IMG/VR virus record: IMGVR_UViG_3300009418_003129
Location: 1-23,023 of that record
DNA: 23,023 nucleotides
Source of the DNA: a virus
Strand: one strand, 5' to 3'
The translations under genes and the position numbers were made by a program. Below, one piece after another: positions 16,214-22,632 of the stretch (its first letter is position 1; every line of letters starts with the position of its first letter). The notes under the pieces were generated by a model, which saw only the letters and a program-made list of their open reading frames with translations, was not told where the DNA came from and searched no databases.

Positions 16214-16559
16214 TCTCAACTCCCGCATTCCTGTCTAGATTTATTGAATACACAGTATCTCTACTGCTGTCAGGCTTTCTGTCATTTATCAAAACCCTAT
16301 CTCCACCACCAATTCCCATCACTAGCTTATCATAAAATATACCTGTTTTTTGCAACTGTGCTTCTGTTTGTCTTCTACAGGATTCTCTTCTGCCGGTCAC
16401 CAAGATGATATTATATCCCTTTCTATCCCATTCAATTAATTTTTCTCGCGCCCCTTTCAATAAGATAGGCTCTTTGCTTATTTGTTTATGAAGGTCTCCG
16501 TGGTGATGCAAAAGGGTTCCATCAATATCACAAAAAATTGTTTTCATGGTCTTACTCAT
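16200..16559 (-). CDS. Small HAD-superfamily phosphatase
   Basis: 119 aa, a minimal HAD without an obvious cap. Motif I is FCDIDGTLL (Asp11, Asp13), motif II ILVTGRRE (Thr55), and motif IV VLINDRKP (Asp93). A basic residue for motif III may be Lys78. Such enzymes remove phosphate from sugar phosphates. Within this cluster it could dephosphorylate the KDO-8-phosphate-like product (the role of KdsC), but it lacks the usual KdsC signature DVDGVLTDG, so that is only a possibility. The ATG follows the previous stop by one base (TAAGATG); a second ATG four codons in is an alternative start. Confidence 0.85.
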   Translation of the reverse strand: MSKTMKTIFCDIDGTLLHHHGDLHKQISKEPILLKGAREKLIEWDRKGYNIILVTGRRESCRRQTEAQLQKTGIFYDKLVMGIGGGDRVLINDRKPDSSRDTVYSINLDRNAGVENVEL

Positions 16560-16560
16560 C

Positions 16561-17346
16561 TTATCTAAAAAGTTGGTACTTCCAGTTAGGCGTTATCAAT
16601 GCGCCTTTTCCTAAAACTTTTTCAATATGCTCACGGCAAGCAAACGTAGGTCTGATTGAGTAGCTATGAATATTATCATAGAGAGCGCCAAATTGATCCA
16701 TTATGTGACTATCTCCTACAAACCAGTAATCGAATAAGGTGTAATCAATATCTATTCTACCAGTTCTTTTACTAGCATAGATTTTATCCTTTTCGAGTTT
16801 TTCGAAAGGCAGAGGTGTCAAAAATTTATTGTCGAATCTATTCAATAAAACAAAATCATATCTAAATCCTTGCTCGTCTTCGTACTGTTTTTTTAATTCA
16901 AGGGTGCGCTTAGTGGACCACCATCTACTTTTTGTTCTAAATGCCAGTAGTGCCAATTCCTTCAAAATATTATCCACCGTTTGTCTAGATGGTAACAACC
17001 CTTCATACCCAAACCTTGTGGATTCACTAATGTCCCATTTAGATATATCGCCTCCCTTTATTCCATATTCTTCTAAGTCTACTTCAAAGTTTGCTTGAGG
17101 AAGTATTTCGTGTTTGCGGGGTTTATAATGGTCTATAATCTCTTTTTCCTTATTTGTGGACCAACTATGAACAAATACCTCTGCTTCGTATTTATCTATG
17201 ATATTTTTTAAGTTTCTATAGGTCGGCAATATATCCTTATTTGCTATATTTGATTCGTGAATTAATTCTTCACAAGTTCTAGCGGGTCTCGCGCTGGCAC
17301 AATTGTTATGGCCCACATTACCATATAGACAAATGGCGATTTTCAT
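16561..17346 (-). CDS. Glycosyltransferase-like protein of viral/capsule type
   Basis: 261 aa from ATG 17346, which shares ATGA with the upstream stop; a longer frame from 17388 is unlikely. It opens MKIAICLYGNVG, followed by EVFVHSWS (56-63), YKPRKHE, then ELKKQYEDEQGFRYDFVLLNRFDNKF (Arg170, Asp172) and LFDYWFVGDSHIMDQF. This series (I.L.G….., (F)VHSW, KK.YE...GF.YDFV...RFD, D.WF.G) is seen in poorly described glycosyltransferase-like proteins of capsule loci and large viruses. The RFD acidic residue may act like a DxD motif. It probably adds a sugar to the glycan made by this cluster. Donor and acceptor are unknown; no membrane segment is seen. Confidence 0.6.
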   Translation of the reverse strand: MKIAICLYGNVGHNNCASARPARTCEELIHESNIANKDILPTYRNLKNIIDKYEAEVFVHSWSTNKEKEIIDHYKPRKHEILPQANFEVDLEEYGIKGGDISKWDISESTRFGYEGLLPSRQTVDNILKELALLAFRTKSRWWSTKRTLELKKQYEDEQGFRYDFVLLNRFDNKFLTPLPFEKLEKDKIYASKRTGRIDIDYTLFDYWFVGDSHIMDQFGALYDNIHSYSIRPTFACREHIEKVLGKGALITPNWKYQLFR

Positions 17347-17936
17347 TGAACTACCCCATACATCCTTGGGCCACAAGGAAACAACCACCCAGTAGACTGA
17401 ACATCCATGACAACTTCATCACAGAACTCTTTAAAGGCCTGTGTTTCGCCCCCAATAGTATGTTCGTCTACTACTACCAGCGCCCCTTTGGACAAATATT
17501 TTCCACAGGCGCGAAGCGCTTCTATTGCTGGTAGGTATGCATTACAATCAATATACATCATGGATATTTTATGAGCTTTGCCAACCGTGTCTAAATATTG
17601 GTGTATTGTCTTTTTAATATCTCCGACAACTATTTGGCAATAATCCTCTAGTCCCTTTTTGGTTATTGTGTCAGCTACTAATGTTTTAGATATATTCCAT
17701 CTTTTACTTCGTTGGTTTCTTAGTACTCCTTCATTGGCACCTACAAGATCCTCTTCACAATGGCCATCAAAGGTATCAAAGCCTATGTACTGTTTTTCGG
17801 AGTTGCTCTCTTGCAGAAAGTGCCCGATGATAAATGTATTGTTTCCCTTATGCACTCCTAGCTCTATTATGTCTCCATTAATATTTTGGATTCTATTGAG
17901 AAGACTGTTGATATTTTGTGCTAAAACCTTCTGCAT
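17343..17936 (-). CDS. TylF-like SAM-dependent methyltransferase
   Basis: 197 aa. SAM-binding motif GDIIELGVHKGNNTF (residues 21-35) and GFDTFDG (52-58) are followed by ISMMYIDCNAYLPAIEAL and GALVVVDEHT (151-160). The IDCNxY and VVDEH acids correspond to the metal-binding positions of the macrocin-O-methyltransferase (TylF/MycF) family, which methylate sugar hydroxyls. The start overlaps 44 bases with the CMP-transferase gene and has AAGGGAC upstream. It most likely O-methylates a sugar in the glycan, a common way to cap or protect surface polysaccharide. Sugar specificity cannot be read from the sequence. Confidence 0.8.
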   Translation of the reverse strand: MQKVLAQNINSLLNRIQNINGDIIELGVHKGNNTFIIGHFLQESNSEKQYIGFDTFDGHCEEDLVGANEGVLRNQRSKRWNISKTLVADTITKKGLEDYCQIVVGDIKKTIHQYLDTVGKAHKISMMYIDCNAYLPAIEALRACGKYLSKGALVVVDEHTIGGETQAFKEFCDEVVMDVQSTGWLFPCGPRMYGVVQ

Positions 17937-18573
17937 ATTTTATGTCCCTTAGCGTGTTAATGTCTATAGATCTTTCTGGAGGAATAATGACACCCCTTAC
18001 ATTGCCCTTAAAGAAGTTTCTATGCTCTAGCAGGGAACCCCACTGCCCCATATAAAACGCTCCAGAAGGCTTGTAATACTTCTTTATGAACTTGCTGTTT
18101 GTGAGTCCGCATTCAAGGTTGTCAAAAATGGGTAGCACATTGTCCCCGCTCATCACACATGCTAATTGGATAGTTTCTGGTATTTGTGTCATGCTTATTA
18201 CAGAGTCTGCGTGTGGGAGTAAGCTGATGCCCTTGCGTATATCTTCAACACCCACAAAGGGGCACGTAGGTAAAAAGTAAGAGAACGTATCGCAATCGTC
18301 AACCTCGTCCATTAAGTCCATCATAGCATCCAGAACCGTTGCTTGCACTGTAGCGTGGTGCGCAGGGCGGTTGTGCCTAACAACGCCCAAGTCAGACACG
18401 GCATCAAAAATTCTGTCGTCATCAGTAGATACTAAAATATGATTAAAGCGCTCAGAAGCAACAACAGATTCGGTAATCCACCTTATCAGTGGCTTGCCAG
18501 CCAAGGGGTAGATATTTTTATCTTTGAGTCTAGTTGATCCACCCCTAGCTGGTATTACCGCCAAGCTTTTCAT
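17893..18573 (-). CDS. CMP-sugar (acylneuraminate/KDO-type) cytidylyltransferase
   Basis: 226 aa. The nucleotide loop is VIPARGGSTRLKDKN (6-20), followed by AGKPLI, ILVSTDDDRI (46-55), FLPTCPF (100-106), DSVISM (123-128), PSGAFYM (169-175) and SIDINTLRDIKYAE (202-215). This is the NeuA/PseF/LegF family pattern, which activates ulosonic acids with CTP to CMP sugars using Mg2+. The loop is closer to NeuA (ARGGS...KN) than to KdsB (ARY.STRLPGK). Next to a KDO-8-phosphate synthase and no NeuB, it may activate KDO or a derivative, or an acid made by the neighbouring aldolase. It starts in ATGA overlap with the DUF6356-like gene. Confidence 0.92.
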   Translation of the reverse strand: MKSLAVIPARGGSTRLKDKNIYPLAGKPLIRWITESVVASERFNHILVSTDDDRIFDAVSDLGVVRHNRPAHHATVQATVLDAMMDLMDEVDDCDTFSYFLPTCPFVGVEDIRKGISLLPHADSVISMTQIPETIQLACVMSGDNVLPIFDNLECGLTNSKFIKKYYKPSGAFYMGQWGSLLEHRNFFKGNVRGVIIPPERSIDINTLRDIKYAEGFSTKYQQSSQ

Positions 18574-18752
18574 AGTATTTTACGTAGCCTCTCGTTTATT
18601 TTGGTAGCAGACTCTACGAAGACAAATGGCAAGAAGGCGTGAACGAAACAAAGTACACCCCCCATAATCATGTTAATACTAACATAAATTGCCTTTCTAA
18701 AGTGTGTAAAATATGATACATTGTTTTTTTCAAGATGTTTAAGATCAATCAT
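18570..18752 (-). CDS. DUF6356-like small membrane protein
   Basis: 60 aa. It begins MIDLKHLEKNNVSYFTHF, then one hydrophobic span (residues about 21-47, INMIMGGVLCFVHAFLPFVF) and a basic tail KINERLRKIL. The pattern YF.H…A……...G….VHA..PF.F matches the DUF6356 family, small proteins of unknown role in Gram-negative bacteria, sometimes beside capsule genes. Good ribosome site GGGGGG before ATG 18752. It overlaps KdsA by 8 bases and the CMP transferase by 4, so it is tied to the sugar pathway. It might anchor the enzymes or act in export at the inner membrane (inference). Confidence 0.75.
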   Translation of the reverse strand: MIDLKHLEKNNVSYFTHFRKAIYVSINMIMGGVLCFVHAFLPFVFVESATKINERLRKIL

Positions 18753-19521
18753 AGATCCCCCCTACCGTTTTTGCTTTTTGAATTAAGGATTTAAGATCGT
18801 CCAAATGAATCAGACATTGACCGTCAGACACTGAATCGCTTGGTCTCGGATGTGTTTCTGCAAACACTCCATCGTAGTTAAATAAATCGGCAGCAACAAA
18901 GTATCTTCCGGCAAGCACCGGATCTCCCTGTGTGCCATGTACTGCTCTGGACCTTTGTGTTGAATGTGTACAGTCTAAGATCACTCGGTCATAATATTTT
19001 TTCAGTTCATCAACAATCCCAAAGTTGACAAACAGGTCGTGATACCCAAAGTTGGAACCTCTGTCACATACCCAAGCTTCACAGGACGGGTTGGTTTCTT
19101 TTACCTTGTCTACTGAAACAAGCAGGTTGTTTGGTCCTAGCCACTGACCCTTCTTAATATTGACTATTGGAAAATGTTTGGCAGACTCAACAATTAAATC
19201 AGTTTGTCTTGACAAAAATGCAGGAATTTGTATCACATCAATCAATCCTGCTAGCTGTTCTGCTTGCCAGCATTCATGAATATCGGTAGTAAAGCGTACA
19301 TTGGGATATAGTTCTTTGGCTTCTGCCCAAACTTCTTTTGCGTATTCTAGTCCGGGTCCGCGACCACCCTGTAGGGATGTTCTATTGGCTTTATCAAAGC
19401 TGGCCTTCATGTACCAGTTGTCATCCTTGTCCATGATGGAGTTAATTGCCCCCAAGCATTCCAAAAATAGGTCTTTGCTCTCAAGGGAGCACGGTCCCAA
19501 AATCCATACCTTATCTCTCAT
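18745..19521 (-). CDS. kdsA: 3-deoxy-D-manno-octulosonate 8-phosphate synthase (KdsA), metal-type
   Basis: 258 aa, close to the family length. It condenses phosphoenolpyruvate with arabinose 5-phosphate to KDO 8-phosphate. Signatures: GPCSLES (9-15), YMKASFDKANRTS (37-49, the KANR motif that separates KDO8PS from DAHP synthase), TTDIHE (78-83), IQIPAFLSRQTDL (97-109), NIKKGQW, CDRGSNFGYHDL (152-163), LDCTHSTQ (182-189), FAETHPRPSDSVSDG. Cys11, His186, Glu222 and Asp233 are all present at the positions of the metal ligands in the metal-dependent class (Aquifex type). The start overlaps the aldolase gene by 11 bases. A phage KdsA next to a CMP transferase suggests KDO or a relative is made during infection. 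Confidence 0.93.
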   Translation of the reverse strand: MRDKVWILGPCSLESKDLFLECLGAINSIMDKDDNWYMKASFDKANRTSLQGGRGPGLEYAKEVWAEAKELYPNVRFTTDIHECWQAEQLAGLIDVIQIPAFLSRQTDLIVESAKHFPIVNIKKGQWLGPNNLLVSVDKVKETNPSCEAWVCDRGSNFGYHDLFVNFGIVDELKKYYDRVILDCTHSTQRSRAVHGTQGDPVLAGRYFVAADLFNYDGVFAETHPRPSDSVSDGQCLIHLDDLKSLIQKAKTVGGIYD

Positions 19522-20392
19522 TTTTAATATCCCTGATCACTTCGGAAATTTGATTTATGCACTGGTCATCGCAGTTGGGCCAAGGGTTTCTATCGTTAAG
19601 GCATGTTAGGTTTAGTATCTTTAACGATGCTCGTAGAGACTTGTGCCACCCATTAGCCATGAAGACATCAAAGAGTCTAGCCTCTGTTTGTAAATGTTTC
19701 ATTTTGTCGTGACCAGCCAGAAATTCGTTTTCTATGTCTGGAAATAGATTGCCAACCCCAGCAAGTAAAGAATTTGCGCCTGCCGACTCCAAGAATGCAA
19801 GCCTTCTCATGCTTCCGCCTGCCACGATAACGTCGAGATTGGGGTTTAGGTGTCGGACAAAGTTGTAAGAAGCTTGCAGGTTGGGGTGTTCTTCTTTTAT
19901 ACCCGCCACATACCCCAAATCGTACAGCCTATTTATAATATCACAATCATAGTTCCAGTCTCCAGATATGCCAGACCTCATTTTTTGAGTATGCAAATAC
20001 ACGCTATCGCCAGCCGCTTCGCAAATACGTTGCAGATAATCAACGACTACATCTTCACCGTAAAATCTATCTGGATACAGCGCCATAAGCTTAGCATCTT
20101 TTCCTAGGTAGCTCCTTGAGGCGTGGACAAAATCACAAGCCTCTGTCGTGCTAGCTGGTGGAATGCCTAATATTTTTGCACCCTCAAAGGATTCAGATAT
20201 ACAGGCGTTAAGATCTATTATCTCTTCGGTTGCTAGAAGGTTAAACTGAGAAGTTCCAGCAGTAGTCATGACACACTGGGCGCCATGGGTTTTTAAATAC
20301 TTCAAATATACGACAGTTGATTCTAGCTCAAGGCGTTCCTCTTTGTCATAGGACGGGGGAATGGCTACAATGGATCGCGGCGTAGGAGTCAT
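19511..20392 (-). CDS. DHDPS/N-acetylneuraminate-lyase family aldolase
   Basis: 293 aa, standard size for the pyruvate-dependent class I aldolases. Lys166 in VAGIKEEH is the expected Schiff-base lysine, Tyr132 in VYLHTQKMRSG corresponds to the catalytic tyrosine, and VMTTAGTSQFNLLATEEI (41-58) stands for the TTGE pyruvate-carboxylate loop. VIVAGGSMRRL (188-198) is the usual late strand-loop. Members condense or cleave pyruvate with an aldehyde or sugar (DapA, NanA, KDG aldolase). Its partner substrate is unknown. It lies one base in overlap (TAATG) with the preceding transferase and 11 bases with kdsA, so it probably handles a keto-sugar acid of the same pathway. Confidence 0.85.
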   Translation of the reverse strand: MTPTPRSIVAIPPSYDKEERLELESTVVYLKYLKTHGAQCVMTTAGTSQFNLLATEEIIDLNACISESFEGAKILGIPPASTTEACDFVHASRSYLGKDAKLMALYPDRFYGEDVVVDYLQRICEAAGDSVYLHTQKMRSGISGDWNYDCDIINRLYDLGYVAGIKEEHPNLQASYNFVRHLNPNLDVIVAGGSMRRLAFLESAGANSLLAGVGNLFPDIENEFLAGHDKMKHLQTEARLFDVFMANGWHKSLRASLKILNLTCLNDRNPWPNCDDQCINQISEVIRDIKNER

Positions 20393-21054
20393 TATTCAAT
20401 GAACCTCTTGATTATGTTTAAACTGGTGATGGTTGGGGTCAAGAGAGAGGAGTCAATTTCCATACTGGTAGTATCTTTAATAGCACAAAATGTTGCATCA
20501 ACCAAGTCAGCGCTATGTAGTTTCTTTATTAAATCAATCTCTGATGCTACATCGTGATGGTATCCAGTGCCATCTTTACGTGTGTATTGCTTGTTTAACT
20601 GGTCACGTTTTTGTAAGGAGAGGCCAATCAGGAACGGCTTGATTCCTTTGTGCATGCAATCAGCCATATACGCAAAACCGCACCTGACACACTTTGTTAT
20701 TTTATGGTTAATCCCGTGCTTTCTCAAGATAGACTTCATTAGTTCGGTATTGTTACCAGCAAAGTTCTGGAAAATTACATTGTCTTTCTTTAGGTGTTCA
20801 TAAAAAGCATCTATATGATCTTCTGGAATCCCGAATTCCTTATGGTAGTTAGGTCTCCACTTAAGGGGCGGTAAATTTTTAGTATAGTTCTCGTAGATAT
20901 GACCGTTTAATATCTGACGAGTTGCGTCCCTCTTTCCGTAGTTGTTGTCAGGCAGCAGCATGTTGTGGCGTACAATGACATCAAAGCTATCTACCAGCTT
21001 GTTGAAATTGGCATGTTCGTACCTTCTGGAGCCACATATGATATAACTATCCAT
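20392..21054 (-). CDS. Sialyltransferase-like (GT29-like) putative glycosyltransferase
   Basis: 220 aa. The N-terminus reads SYIICGSRRYEHANFNKL then VDSFDVIVRHN (21-31), similar to the GT29 pattern GNS……..IDSFDVV.R.N. Later CVRCGFAYMADCMHKGIKPFLIGLSL (122-147) resembles the TG…….A…C..V.L.GF motif, and GTGYHHDVASEIDLIKKL (162-179) resembles the HD..E...I..L element of bacterial and viral relatives. Such enzymes move a CMP-activated ulosonic acid to a glycan. This fits the CMP transferase and KdsA downstream. Similarity is weak and read by eye, so another GT family or a glycan-modifying enzyme is possible. It overlaps the 57-aa gene by 8 bases. Confidence 0.5.
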   Translation of the reverse strand: MDSYIICGSRRYEHANFNKLVDSFDVIVRHNMLLPDNNYGKRDATRQILNGHIYENYTKNLPPLKWRPNYHKEFGIPEDHIDAFYEHLKKDNVIFQNFAGNNTELMKSILRKHGINHKITKCVRCGFAYMADCMHKGIKPFLIGLSLQKRDQLNKQYTRKDGTGYHHDVASEIDLIKKLHSADLVDATFCAIKDTTSMEIDSSLLTPTITSLNIIKRFIE

Positions 21055-21220
21055 TTATATCCCGCTCTTTTTCTTCCGCTTCTTCTTCGCTATCAAACGG
21101 ACCCCACAGTTGACCGCCATAAAAATAGTACCACCCACGACCATCATACCCAGTAGTACCATACTCAGGATAGCTACGGCCTTCAAAAGCCGGGTCCATT
21201 CGATAATATTCTACAGTCAT
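21047..21220 (-). CDS. 57-aa hypothetical protein, Tyr/Gly-rich
   Basis: Reads MTVEYYRMDPAFEGRSYPEY at the N-terminus, then GWYYFYGGQLWGPFDSEEEA and a basic/acidic helix. The segment W.Y….G…GPF.S.EEA is a common small fold in phage and bacterial proteins, but no function is assigned. The ATG shares ATGA with the ClpP-like stop, and its stop overlaps the next start by 8 bases, which supports it as a real, translationally coupled gene despite its size. Confidence 0.7.
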   Translation of the reverse strand: MTVEYYRMDPAFEGRSYPEYGTTGYDGRGWYYFYGGQLWGPFDSEEEAEEKERDING

Positions 21221-21867
21221 TTTAATTTTAGTCTATCTATTGAGCCATACTTTTTACTAGTGATCACACCATCCGCAAAACCGTGATACACCGCTTCATG
21301 TGGCGACAGATACCAATCACCGCACTGTAGCTTTCGACGTAAAAACGTCCTCACCTTATCACAAGTCAGAGCTTTATATCGCTCATTGAAAAATTTGCCT
21401 TCGACACATCTCTCTGCATAGATATCTAGCATCGTGTCTGCTCTAGATTTTTCAAAAGTAGCTAGCTTTTGGGCGTTCACGTAATCTCCACCACAATCGA
21501 TGCTGCCATAATGTAGCATCAAGTAAGTGTGAGGCATCATAATTCTTACATCAGCGGCCTGTAACACCACGCTACTCATTGATTCGGCTTGTCCGTAAGT
21601 CAAAATAGTTACATCAGATTTGCATAACTGGATGGCGTCATAGATTGCCATCCCATCCCCCCACTCGCCACCAATGCTGTGCATGTGAACCAGTATAGGA
21701 AGATTACTGACAGAGTCCAGAAATCTAAGGTTCTTAATAAACGTGGTAGCCATCCGGTATTCTACTCCGGGGTCTTCTTCAAAATGGCCATGATGGCCGT
21801 GCAAAAATATCTCTCGCCGCTTTGTGTCTAGATTATAAGAATGAATATCGCCCACTTGGTCAAGCAT
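21217..21867 (-). CDS. ClpP-like serine protease
   Basis: 216 aa. The crotonase-like ClpP fold is indicated by LPILVHMHSIGGEWGDGMAIYD (56-77), then GQAESMSSVVLQAADVR with nucleophile Ser96, TYLMLHYG with His119, and GDWYLSPHEAVYHGFADGV with Asp184, together the Ser-His-Asp triad. The usual AASMG is changed to AESMSS. In phages this family often serves head maturation, but here a separate prohead protease exists and this gene lies 14 kb away beside nucleases, so a regulatory or proteolytic role in the host is equally possible. The start is 2 bases after the previous stop with AGGA upstream. The N-terminus (GHHGHFEEDPGVEYR) is His/acid-rich. Confidence 0.88.
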   Translation of the reverse strand: MLDQVGDIHSYNLDTKRREIFLHGHHGHFEEDPGVEYRMATTFIKNLRFLDSVSNLPILVHMHSIGGEWGDGMAIYDAIQLCKSDVTILTYGQAESMSSVVLQAADVRIMMPHTYLMLHYGSIDCGGDYVNAQKLATFEKSRADTMLDIYAERCVEGKFFNERYKALTCDKVRTFLRRKLQCGDWYLSPHEAVYHGFADGVITSKKYGSIDRLKLK

Positions 21868-21869
21868 GC

Positions 21870-22373
21870 CTACTTTTTCCTCCCAATGGTATACATCTCA
21901 TTCACTCTCTTGAAAATGCTACTCACTGTAAGAAAGGCGTTGTATTTGTTCTCACAGAATAATACATGTATCCCGTTGTATAGCTGGAATTCCATAAGAC
22001 ACTTTAGAATATACTTCCCTGTAATCTTTAAAATGGCCTTGTTTTTTTCAGGAATGCGAGAGCTTTCTGGGAAATCGACCAAATCAGATAGGGAGAATTC
22101 TAGTACTAGGAACTTATGTGGAAACTCTACCATGCGTTCAATTTCATTAAGGAATGCGTGCTTTTTTTGTCCTAGGTTGATGGCTAGTTCTTCTATACAG
22201 CCCTTTCTTTCAATGCAGATCTTGTCCTCCATACCCTGAATGGTATAATCTCCGGTATCCAATTTGTGTTCTACCATTCCAGCACAAGTATTATACTTGC
22301 TGAAATAATATCCTTCCTGCTCTCTCGTATCTTTAATAACGAAAAAGTCTGGCGCTTGCTTGTACTTAGCCAT
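21870..22373 (-). CDS. ERCC4-domain (XPF/Mus81-type) nuclease
   Basis: 167 aa, essentially one nuclease domain. FVIKDTREQEGYYF (11-24, Asp15 and Glu18), LDTGDYTI (38-45) and ICIERKGCIEEL (52-63) form the GDY…ERK catalytic core of the XPF/ERCC4 family, with metal binding by D/E and K57. These enzymes cut branched or flap DNA. No helix-hairpin-helix tail is seen, which is usual for short phage versions. It overlaps the HNH gene by 8 bases and is followed 2 bases later by the ClpP-like gene. Likely role: resolving replication or recombination intermediates before packaging (inference). Confidence 0.88.
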   Translation of the reverse strand: MAKYKQAPDFFVIKDTREQEGYYFSKYNTCAGMVEHKLDTGDYTIQGMEDKICIERKGCIEELAINLGQKKHAFLNEIERMVEFPHKFLVLEFSLSDLVDFPESSRIPEKNKAILKITGKYILKCLMEFQLYNGIHVLFCENKYNAFLTVSSIFKRVNEMYTIGRKK

Positions 22374-22632
22374 TCTTGGAATCCACTATTGAAATAAATA
22401 GATGTTCGTAATGTGACTCTTTACCCCTGATGGAATAATGACACTTAGAACATAAAGTAATACCGTTGTTTATATCATACCTCAAATAGGCTGCATCCGC
22501 CCATCGCTTAATATGATGTGCCTGTATTCTGTACTTTGACTTGCATCCCGGCATTTGGCATCGGCGCCCATCCCTTTTGTAAACCTGTTTTCTCCAGTCT
22601 GCGTACACCGGATCTCGATAGTCACGCCTCAT
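22366..22632 (-). CDS. HNH endonuclease
   Basis: 88 aa. WRKQVYKRDGRRCQMPGC (13-30), IQAHHIKRWADA (36-47, His39/His40), INNGITLCSKCHYSIRG (54-70, Asn55 or Asn56, Cys61, Cys64, His65) make a complete HNH motif with two CxxxxC/CxxC zinc pairs. It nicks or cuts DNA. It overlaps the next gene by 8 bases and the previous one by 4, so it is embedded in the operon and is not an obvious freestanding homing insertion. Phage HNH proteins often assist the terminase, yet terL is about 10 kb away here. Confidence 0.9.
   Translation of the reverse strand: MRRDYRDPVYADWRKQVYKRDGRRCQMPGCKSKYRIQAHHIKRWADAAYLRYDINNGITLCSKCHYSIRGKESHYEHLFISIVDSKNG

Noticed and set aside
17893-18573. Calling the CMP transferase kdsB
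   Set aside because: The loop ARGGS..LKDKN and the late DINTLRDIKYAE segment are NeuA/PseF-like, so no substrate-specific symbol was given even though KdsA is nearby.
12729-19521. An aromatic amino acid (shikimate) pathway made of a DAHP synthase plus AroE
   Set aside because: The synthase at 18745-19521 has the KASFDKANR and CDRGSNFGY motifs of KDO-8-phosphate synthase, not the KPRTS motif of DAHP synthase. No other shikimate gene is present, and the AroE-like protein has an altered substrate motif.
18745-19521. NeuB (sialic acid synthase)
   Set aside because: There is no C-terminal SAF domain, and the motifs and 258-aa length are those of KdsA.
21841-22239. 132-aa plus-strand frame opposite the ERCC4 nuclease
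   Set aside because: It is antisense to a gene with clear catalytic motifs and has no independent support.
22366-22632. HNH gene as a recently inserted homing endonuclease
   Set aside because: It overlaps both neighbours by 4 and 8 bases and no intron or split gene is seen beside it, so it looks like a settled operon member.
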